This document shows positions 46,338-52,934 of a stretch of DNA of 64,000 nt, piece after piece (position 1 is the stretch's first letter; the number at the start of each line of letters is the position of its first letter). Both the position numbers and the translations under genes were made by a program. A model generated the notes under the pieces. The model searched no databases and was not told the origin of the DNA. It saw only the letters and a program-made list of their open reading frames with translations. Origin of the DNA: Edaphobacter aggregans DSM 19364. GTDB lineage: Bacteria > Acidobacteriota > Terriglobia > Terriglobales > Acidobacteriaceae. The DNA lies in assembly GCF_000745965.1 (NCBI RefSeq), contig NZ_JQKI01000018.1, forward strand, positions 64,345 to 128,344, written 5' to 3'.

Positions 46338-47101
46338 AGATCGTAGTAGCCATCAAACAGGTCCCCGAGCGCGACGCTCCCATCCACATCGCCTCTGACG
46401 GCAAGTGGATCGACGACGCCGACCTCAACTACACCATCAACGAGCCCGACGCCTACGCTCTCGAAGAGGCCCTGCAGCTCAAAGAGCGCAACGGCTCTGG
46501 CGAGGTCATCGTCGTCTGCGCCGGCCCTGAGCGCGTCCAGTCCACCCTGCGCGAAGCGCTCGCCAAGGGCGCCGACCGCGCCATCCACATCGAAGCCGAC
46601 GACCTCACCGGACTCGACACCCTCGGCATCGCCCAGATCCTCGCCGACGCCATCAAGCCCGAGTCCCCCGACCTCATCCTCACCGGCCTCCAGTCCGACG
46701 ACCTCGGCCTCGGCCAGACCGGAGTAGTCCTCGCCGAAGTCCTCAACATCCCACACGCCACCATCATCATGCACGTCGAACCCACCGGCAGCGGCCTGAA
46801 GGTAAAGCGCGAGCTCGAGGACGGCTGGTTCCAACACGTTGAGATGCCCCTCCCCGCGCTCCTCACGATCCAGTCCGGCGGCAACAAGCTCCGCTACGCC
46901 ACCCTCATGGGAATCAAAAAAGCCAAAACCAAAGAACTGAAGACCGTCGCCGCCTCTGCAACCTCCGCCACCCCAGCCATCACCCTCGAGCGCGTCTACC
47001 TCCCCGAAAAACAGAAGAAGACCGAGATGCTCACCGGCTCACCCGCCGAGGTCGCCAACAAGATCGTTGAAAAACTCAAGTTCGAAGTGAGGGTCATATG
47101 A
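46334..47101 (+). CDS. etfB: Electron-transfer flavoprotein beta subunit
   Basis: A 255-residue EtfB. The start is a TTG that overlaps the EtfD stop by 4 nt, placed after a strong AGGAGGAACCAA site. Blocks present: KIVVAIKQVPERDAP, INEPDAYALEEALQLKE, LTGLQSDDLGLGQTGVVLAEVL, RELEDGWFQHVEMPLPALLTIQSG. Pairs with EtfA to carry electrons from acyl-CoA or other dehydrogenases. The long frame that continues upstream to 45170 is a shadow of etfD, not coding. Confidence 0.92.
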   Translation: MKIVVAIKQVPERDAPIHIASDGKWIDDADLNYTINEPDAYALEEALQLKERNGSGEVIVVCAGPERVQSTLREALAKGADRAIHIEADDLTGLDTLGIAQILADAIKPESPDLILTGLQSDDLGLGQTGVVLAEVLNIPHATIIMHVEPTGSGLKVKRELEDGWFQHVEMPLPALLTIQSGGNKLRYATLMGIKKAKTKELKTVAASATSATPAITLERVYLPEKQKKTEMLTGSPAEVANKIVEKLKFEVRVI

Positions 47102-48072
47102 GCGGAGTACTCGTCATTCTGGAGCAGCGCTCCGGCACCTGGAATCGCATGAGCTTCGAGGCCGTCGCCGCCGCCCAGCAGCTCGCCGAAAAAACAAACC
47201 TCCCCCTCACCCTCGCCGCGCCCGCCGGCAAAGACTTCTCCGCCGACGGCTTCGAAGCGCACGGCCGCGCGCCCAGCGCCGCCTACCTCGTCGAGCACGA
47301 ACTCCTCGAGCCCTACACCTCCGACGCCTACGTCATCGCCCTCGAGCAGCTCATCAAAAAGCTCGGCCCCGCGTACGTTCTCTTCCCCCACACCTACCAG
47401 GTCCGAGACTTCGCCCCCGCGCTCGCCACGCGCTTCAAGCAGGTCCTCATCAGCGACGTCATCGCCATCCACGATGGGCCAGTCTTCGTCCGCCAGCTCC
47501 TCCAGGGCAAGCTCAACGCCGACTACCGCCAAACCGCCTCCGGCCCCTGCTTCATCTCGATCCAGGCCGGCAGCTTCCGCGCCGAGACCGAATCCGGCAC
47601 GACCGTCACCCCCGAGACCTTCACCCCCGAGCTAACCCCCGCGCAGATCCGCAACAAACCCGGCGAGCGCTTCCGCGAGTCTGGGCAGACCGTCGACCTC
47701 ACCGCCGCCCCCGTCATCGTCTCCGTCGGCCGCGGCATCGGCGAGCAGGACAACCTCCCCCTCGTCGAAGAGCTAGCCCAGGCCCTCGGCGCCGAGCTCG
47801 CCGCCTCCCGCCCCATCTGCGACAACGGCTGGCTCCCCATGGAGCGCCAGGTCGGGTCTTCGGGGCAAACAGTCTCCCCCAAGCTCTACCTCGCCGTAGG
47901 CATCTCCGGAGCCATCCAGCACCTCGTCGGCATGAAGGGCTCCAAGGCCGTCATCGCCATCAACAAGGACGAGAACGCCCCCATCTTCGAGGTCGCCGAC
48001 TACGGCGTCGCAGGCGACCTCTTCGAGATCGTCCCCGAACTTACCAAAGCCATCAAAGCCGCAAAAGGCTAA
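47098..48072 (+). CDS. etfA: Electron-transfer flavoprotein alpha subunit
   Basis: A 324-residue EtfA; 4-nt overlap (ATGA) with etfB. The FAD-binding C-terminal domain reads [40 protein letters not shown], then [62 protein letters not shown]. Length normal. Acts with EtfB and EtfD. Confidence 0.93.
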   Translation: MSGVLVILEQRSGTWNRMSFEAVAAAQQLAEKTNLPLTLAAPAGKDFSADGFEAHGRAPSAAYLVEHELLEPYTSDAYVIALEQLIKKLGPAYVLFPHTYQVRDFAPALATRFKQVLISDVIAIHDGPVFVRQLLQGKLNADYRQTASGPCFISIQAGSFRAETESGTTVTPETFTPELTPAQIRNKPGERFRESGQTVDLTAAPVIVSVGRGIGEQDNLPLVEELAQALGAELAASRPICDNGWLPMERQVGSSGQTVSPKLYLAVGISGAIQHLVGMKGSKAVIAINKDENAPIFEVADYGVAGDLFEIVPELTKAIKAAKG

Positions 48073-48100
48073 GGACAACGAGGCTGATCCGCAACACCAC

Positions 48101-48176
48101 TGTCATCCTGAGCGCGCATCACTGAACTGTCATCCTGAGCGGCGGTTGGCGCCATTTTGCGCCAACCGCAGTCGAA
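48101..48176 (+). repeat. Family A repeat with long hairpin, plus an extra left end
   Basis: TGTCATCCTGAGCG is present twice, 27 nt apart (48101-48114 and 48128-48141). After the second copy the middle is a near-perfect palindrome GCGGTTGGCGC / GCGCCAACCGC (48142-48169, 11 bp, 6-nt loop) and then the right end AGTCGAAGGACCCGC. It is the strongest hairpin in the gap 48073-48363 and may also terminate the etf transcript. Confidence 0.65.
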
Positions 48177-48363
48177 GGACCCGCATTCCCCCCCCGACTA
48201 CACCCCGCCAGTTCCCACCCACGCCGCAGCCCATCGCGGCATGGGTGGACCACAAATCCCCCACATTCAGCCACTCTCAGCTTGGCCAGGCAAGCTATAC
48301 TGAAGCCTGCACCACTTGCTCCACTTCTGCCAGCGCAAAAAGCCGTCATCGACCAAAAGGGCT

Positions 48364-49446
48364 ATGGCAACTATCTCTCCTCCTGTGCCAATCAGCGACG
48401 AGTCCCTCGGGGCCTCCGCGCATCCCGAACGCCTGCGCGACAGCCACGGCCGCGCCATCACCGATCTCCGCGTCTCCGTCACCGACCGCTGCAACTACAA
48501 GTGCGTCTACTGCCGCACCGGCAACGAGGGAGCCCAGTACACCGAGCTGGCCATCGACGACTACCTCCGCATGGTCCGCATCTTCGTCTCCCTCGGCATT
48601 GAAAAAATCCGCCTCACCGGCGGCGAGCCTCTCCTCCGCCGCGGCCTCGTCGAGATGGTCCAGGAGCTCTCGCACTACCGCACCGCCTACACCCCCGACG
48701 GCGACCCCACCGACAACGGCCACCCCCTCGACATAGCCCTCACCACCAACGGCCACCTCCTCGAATCCCTCGCCCAGCCCCTCAAGGACGCCGGCCTCCA
48801 CCGCGTCACCGTCTCCATGGACGCCGTCGATCCCGAGACCTTCGCCGCCATCACCCGCGTCCCCCGCAGCTTCCACCGCGTCCTCGCCGGAGTCCGCAAG
48901 GCGCAGCAGGTCGGCCTCTCGCCCGTCAAGATCAACTGCGTCCTCCTCCGCGGCTTCAACGACCACGAGATCGAGCGCTTCGCTCAGTTCTCCCGCGAAG
49001 AGAACGTCATCGTCCGCTTCATCGAATTCATGCCCCTTGAAGAGGGCCGTACATGGACGCCCGACATCGTCATCCCCATGGACGAGCTCGTCCAACGCTT
49101 CAACGCCTTCCGCCCCCTCGTCGAGCTGCCACCCAACGCCGCCAGCGAGACCGCCAGGCGCTTCACCTTCGACGACGGCCTCGGCGAGATCGGCATCATT
49201 GCCCCCGTCTCCCGGCCCTTCTGCGGTCACTGCAGCCGAGTCCGCCTCACCTCCGACGGAAAGATCCGCACCTGCCTCTTCTCCCAGTCCGACCACGATC
49301 TCTACGGCGAGATGCTCCGCGGAGGAACCGACCGCCAGCTCGCTGCGTATATCCGTCAAATCGTTATGCGAAAAGAAGCCCGTCACCACATTGGAGAGCC
49401 CGGCTTCGAGAAACCTTCACGAAACATGGTTCATATCGGTGGTTGA
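48364..49446 (+). CDS. moaA: GTP 3',8-cyclase, molybdenum cofactor biosynthesis
   Basis: A 360-residue radical-SAM enzyme for the first step of molybdopterin synthesis. N-terminal cluster CNYKCVYC near residues 44-51; the C-terminal cluster CGHCSRVRLTSDGKIRTC has the CxxCx13C spacing; the protein ends in Gly-Gly (HIGG), the required C-terminal tail. An 11-residue loop after the TGGEP block (YRTAYTPDGDP) is longer than usual. ATG 48364 with AAAGGG upstream. No moaC or moaE neighbour. Confidence 0.92.
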   Translation: MATISPPVPISDESLGASAHPERLRDSHGRAITDLRVSVTDRCNYKCVYCRTGNEGAQYTELAIDDYLRMVRIFVSLGIEKIRLTGGEPLLRRGLVEMVQELSHYRTAYTPDGDPTDNGHPLDIALTTNGHLLESLAQPLKDAGLHRVTVSMDAVDPETFAAITRVPRSFHRVLAGVRKAQQVGLSPVKINCVLLRGFNDHEIERFAQFSREENVIVRFIEFMPLEEGRTWTPDIVIPMDELVQRFNAFRPLVELPPNAASETARRFTFDDGLGEIGIIAPVSRPFCGHCSRVRLTSDGKIRTCLFSQSDHDLYGEMLRGGTDRQLAAYIRQIVMRKEARHHIGEPGFEKPSRNMVHIGG

Positions 49447-49478
49447 AAGCAAATTTTTGTGGTTGAAAGCAACTTTTG
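49440..49478. repeat. Tandem duplication at the moaA stop codon
   Basis: TGGTTGAAAGCAAATTTTTG (49440-49459) is repeated immediately as TGGTTGAAAGCAACTTTTG (49460-49478). The moaA stop TGA lies in the first copy. The spacer to the GGDEF gene has no other notable element. Confidence 0.6.
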
Positions 49479-49585
49479 TCACGGACACCGAGTTAAGCAA
49501 ACCTCAGTCCTCTCTTTGAAGTACAACCATCGCAACTCCTGTTCCGCTATCAATCTCTGCCGATTCAGCTTCTAAGGATCTGTGC

Positions 49586-50665
49586 TTGAAGGATCGCCAA
49601 AAGTTCGAAGTCATTGAGAGCCGCCAGATGGACCAGATCCGGGTCTTCCATGACGTCGCGCGCGCCCTCACCTCCTCGCTCGAACTCGAAGAGATCCTCT
49701 CCGCCATCATGAACAAGATGGCCCAGTTCTTCGGTCCCGAGCGTTGGTCCATGCTCATGGTCGATGACTCCGGCAACAACCTCTTCTACGTCATCGCCGT
49801 CGGCGAAAACGCCGAGAGCCTCCGAGGCCTCCGCGTCCCCCTGGGCGAAGGTGTCGCTGGCTGGGTCGCCAAGACCGGCAATCCCCTCGTCGTCCCCGAC
49901 GTCCGCCTCGACCCCCACTGGTCCGTCTTCGCCTCCAAGCACGCCGACCTCAACATCCAGTCCATCGCCTGCGTCCCCGTCCGCTCCGGCGACAAAACCC
50001 TCGGCGTCATCCAGCTCCTCAACTCCAAGCTCGACCTGCTGAGTGAGTACTCCATCTCCTTCCTCCGCATCCTCTGCGACTACGCCGCCATCGCGATCCA
50101 GAACGCCCGCTCCATGACCCTCATCCAGGAGCTCACCATCACCGACGACTGCACCGGCCTCTTCAACGCCCGCCACCTCTACACCATGCTCGACGAGCAG
50201 GTATGCAAGGGCGCCGAGTTCAGCCTCCTCTTCGTCGATCTCGACCGCTTCAAATCCGTCAACGACACCCACGGCCACCTCGTCGGCAGCCGCCTGCTCG
50301 CCGAGGTCGGCAACCTCCTGCGCCGTGCCCTCGGCCCCGCCAACGCCGCCTTCCGTTACGGCGGAGACGAGTTCGTCGCCCTGCTCCCCGGCATGGGCAA
50401 GGCCGCCGCTACCGGAACCACCCTCGCCCTCTGCGAAGACCTCCGCCGCGCCCACTTCCTCGAAGGCGACGGCCTCTCCCTATCCATCTCCGGAAGCTTC
50501 GGCCTCGCCACCTTCCCCGAAGACGGAGCCACCGTAGCCGACATCCTCCGCGCCGCCGACACCATGATGTACGAGGCCAAAATCACCCGCGACAACGTAG
50601 CCGTAGCCGGCCGCGGCCTCCTCATGGACCGCCTCCCCCTGGCCGCCTCCCGCTCCTCCCGCTGA
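49586..50665 (+). CDS. GAF-GGDEF diguanylate cyclase
   Basis: A 359-residue signalling protein. Residues 15-180 form a GAF domain (VFHDVARALTSSLELEEILSAIMNKMAQFF, DVRLDPHWSVFA); residues 190-340 are the GGDEF domain with TDDCTGLFNARHLY and the active site YGGDEFV. No RxxD inhibitory site precedes the GGDEF. It should make cyclic di-GMP in response to a small ligand. Start is TTG 49586; ATG at residue 15 is an alternative. No receptor for c-di-GMP is adjacent. Confidence 0.85.
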   Translation: MKDRQKFEVIESRQMDQIRVFHDVARALTSSLELEEILSAIMNKMAQFFGPERWSMLMVDDSGNNLFYVIAVGENAESLRGLRVPLGEGVAGWVAKTGNPLVVPDVRLDPHWSVFASKHADLNIQSIACVPVRSGDKTLGVIQLLNSKLDLLSEYSISFLRILCDYAAIAIQNARSMTLIQELTITDDCTGLFNARHLYTMLDEQVCKGAEFSLLFVDLDRFKSVNDTHGHLVGSRLLAEVGNLLRRALGPANAAFRYGGDEFVALLPGMGKAAATGTTLALCEDLRRAHFLEGDGLSLSISGSFGLATFPEDGATVADILRAADTMMYEAKITRDNVAVAGRGLLMDRLPLAASRSSR

Positions 50666-50773
50666 ACACCCGCCACCCCCACCCACCCTGCGAGCATCCT
50701 CAGCGAGCCGGCCTTTGCCTCTGGGTACGCCAAGCCTTGAAAGAGGATGCTGAAAAACTCTGTTTTGCTTAAG

Positions 50774-50940
50774 GGCACGGCTTCAGCCGTGCCGTAACTG
50801 CCTTGTTATGAATGCGGCTTTAGCCGCTGGGGTCACGCTTTTCGCTCGCGAGCCACTTTTTCAGTACCCCCTTGAAGGCTTGGCCCTCTACTTTCAGGCT
50901 TTGCCCTCTATATGCCGCGTCAGAATAAGGGCTTTTAGCC
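50774..50940. repeat. Series of GC-rich mini-hairpins in an intergenic gap
   Basis: The gap 50666-51280 (615 bp) contains GGCACGGC-TTCA-GCCGTGCC (50774-50793), GCGGC-TTTA-GCCGC (50814-50827) and a weaker AAGGGC/GCCTT hairpin near 50930. They resemble the hairpins at 5581 and 5621: a GGCT-TNA-AGCC core. The rest of the gap from about 51000 is AT-rich with A and T tracts; no gene supported. Confidence 0.55.
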
Positions 50941-51116
50941 TTGGGCACTTGTTGACTCGGGGCAATCGGCTCCGAGCAACCCAAAAAATCCGATGTCAAG
51001 CCCACACGCCAACTCAAAAATCACATAACTAAAACAATCCAAATCACTTATACCCAAAAGATAAATTTCAAAAAAACGCCGATTAATTACCCTCATCTCA
51101 CTAAACTGGAAATAGA

Positions 51117-51160
51117 TAAGAAAAGAGGCCGAGGAGCATAAGAACCCCTCGGTTTATCTC
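51117..51160 (-). terminator. Terminator of the exported protein gene (51281-52324)
   Basis: On the minus strand CCGAGG (in a larger stem with AGATAA/TTATCT) pairs with CCTCGG around a 12-nt loop, followed by CCTCTTTTCTTATC. The outer AGATAA/TTATCT pairing extends the stem. Confidence 0.55.
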
Positions 51161-51280
51161 TTTTGAAATCAATATTTTGATACTTAAACAGCTTGTTTTC
51201 AATATTTTGCCCTGCAGAAAATGCATAAAACACACAAACAAAAAAAGGGCTTACAAAACAAGGTAAGGGGGAGGGGTACG

Positions 51281-52324
51281 CTACTCCGGCCTGCGGGGCG
51301 CCAGAGCAAACGGCCGCTTCGGCTGCGGCAGAATCGCATCCCGGTTCGCAGAAGCCGTCGGATGAACGCCGAAGTCCCAGACCCCGAGGTTCACCTCCTT
51401 GTCCGAGAGAACCTCCATCAGCGCATACTCGCCAAAGCCCAGCGGCTGCTTCGGCGTCAGCTTCATCCAGTGTCCGCCCGGAAGCACCTCCGTCGTCGTC
51501 GCGATCACATCCGACTGCTGCTGAACCGTGCCCAGCGCGCTGATCTTGAAACTGGAAACGATCCGCGAGTTCGTCCGAACGTCCGCCTGCACAATCACAT
51601 ACCGGCTCGCCAGCGGATCGCCCGGATGTTTCTCCGTCATCGCCTGCGAGGCGCCGTACGTGTCCACCGTCAGCGGCGTCGAGCCGCTCGGAGTCGCCGT
51701 CGCCTCGCCGATCCGCACATAGATCACCGGCTGATCGACGTGCAGCTGCACCGCCGAGCGATCGCCCTTCAGCTGCACCAGTTGGTGCGAGCTCGACAGC
51801 GGATTCACCACCGCCTTCAGGATGTTGTGCGCCGTATTGTGGTTCAGCTCGCCATCGGACTGCGGCAGCGGAACCAGCTGCGGATCGCCGCGATACGTAT
51901 CGAGCGCCAGCACGTTATCGAGATCCGGAAGCCGCAGGTCCTTCGCAACCTCAGGAGTCAGCGACGCTCGCTCGGCCTCCTCCTTTAGCAGCTCCGGATC
52001 GATCGTCGGCGCAGCACCTTCGCCTTCCTTGGCAGCCGCGTGTCGCTGCTCCCAGCGTTTCGTCGCCTCGAAGTCCACCAGCTCAATCGGAACCTCTTCC
52101 TCCTGGCCGCCGCGCTCGGCCGAGACATAGCGGACCATCTTGCCGTCGACGCGATAGCTCATCACGATCTGGTAGCTTCCGTCCTTCATAATCAGCCGCG
52201 TACGATGCGGCGCGGTCGCATCCGCCGAAGGCAGAGGCTGCTGCGCCTGCTGTGTCGCAGACACACCGGCAAACAAAAGCAACACGAGCGCAAACTTTGT
52301 GATCATCGGCTTCGTCTTATCCAT
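51281..52324 (-). CDS. Exported protein of unknown function
   Basis: A 347-residue protein with a signal peptide (residues 1-28). A short conserved-looking segment, RLIMKDGSYQIVMSYRVDGKMVRYVSAERGGQEEEVPIELVDFEATKRWE, is followed by a linker and a mainly beta domain. No catalytic motif is evident. ATG 52324 chosen; the frame before it to 52402 is not coding-like. Divergent from the DUF2946 gene across 119 bp. Family not recognised. Confidence 0.65.
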   Translation of the reverse strand: MDKTKPMITKFALVLLLFAGVSATQQAQQPLPSADATAPHRTRLIMKDGSYQIVMSYRVDGKMVRYVSAERGGQEEEVPIELVDFEATKRWEQRHAAAKEGEGAAPTIDPELLKEEAERASLTPEVAKDLRLPDLDNVLALDTYRGDPQLVPLPQSDGELNHNTAHNILKAVVNPLSSSHQLVQLKGDRSAVQLHVDQPVIYVRIGEATATPSGSTPLTVDTYGASQAMTEKHPGDPLASRYVIVQADVRTNSRIVSSFKISALGTVQQQSDVIATTTEVLPGGHWMKLTPKQPLGFGEYALMEVLSDKEVNLGVWDFGVHPTASANRDAILPQPKRPFALAPRRPE

Positions 52325-52427
52325 ACGGACTGATTCCACAAGTGTAAGCTGTGGTTTAGACGCGGCTTTCGCTCGAACGGGATGCAGACGTCGGTTTGGC
52401 ACTCAAGCCCAGCTGTGCTAAACCAGA

Positions 52428-52442
52428 TTAAAGCCGCTTTAA
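52428..52442. promoter_or_regulatory. Perfect palindrome at the start of the DUF2946-TonB-MerC module
   Basis: TTAAAGC-C-GCTTTAA, 7-bp arms and one central base, 2 nt before the DUF2946 ATG. Its position, at the first gene of a probable metal-uptake module, suggests an operator for a metal sensor (Fur or Zur-like function), though it is not a known consensus. An attenuator or chance hairpin is also possible. Confidence 0.35.
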
Positions 52443-52443
52443 C

Positions 52444-52797
52444 ATGCAGAGTATCTTCCAGCTCGGACTCCGCGAGCACCGTCCTATCTGGATGCGTGTG
52501 CTGGCGGTGTTCTGCGTGCTGGTCGTCGCCGTCATGAGCACGGCGCAGGTCTCGCATACGCACGCTGAGTTCTCTGCCCTCAAGCAGCAGAATCCCGGCC
52601 ACAACAGCCCGGCGCCTGACGATCATTGCCCGCTCTGCGTGGCGATGCACTCGGCCCTCGCTGTGCCGCAGCACTTTGCACCCGAGCCTACGCTCCAGAT
52701 GCAGCGCCTCGACTCGGTCGCCGCAGAAGCTGCCAGGATCTTCCACTGGCGCTTTGAGATGGCCAGTCGTCCTCCACCTGCGGGAAGCCACGCCTAG
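52444..52797 (+). CDS. DUF2946 family protein, probable metal-related
   Basis: A 117-residue protein with one transmembrane helix (residues 16-36, WMRVLAVFCVLVVAVMSTAQVSHTH) and then a His-rich stretch and the DUF2946 hallmark HCPLCVAMHSAL. These Cys and His residues fit a metal site. DUF2946 proteins often neighbour TonB receptors and metal genes. It precedes the TonB receptor by 137 nt; the alternative start at residue 17 is possible. Confidence 0.65.
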   Translation: MQSIFQLGLREHRPIWMRVLAVFCVLVVAVMSTAQVSHTHAEFSALKQQNPGHNSPAPDDHCPLCVAMHSALAVPQHFAPEPTLQMQRLDSVAAEAARIFHWRFEMASRPPPAGSHA

Positions 52798-52934
52798 TTC
52801 CCGCAGGTAACTGGAAGCATCTGGAAGAGGTCGTTCCCGGAGAGATTTCACTACCTGTCACGCAGTCTATTCTGCTGCATCCGCGCTTTTCCAAGCAGGT
52901 CGCTCTTCTTCCAGTTCGACAGGAGTTTTCCTTC

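Noticed and set aside
45170..47101. A 643-codon plus-strand frame running through etfD and into etfB
   Set aside because: Its first 390 codons are an Arg/Pro-rich shadow of etfD. Only the last 255 codons (from TTG 46334) are EtfB, with a strong ribosome site there.
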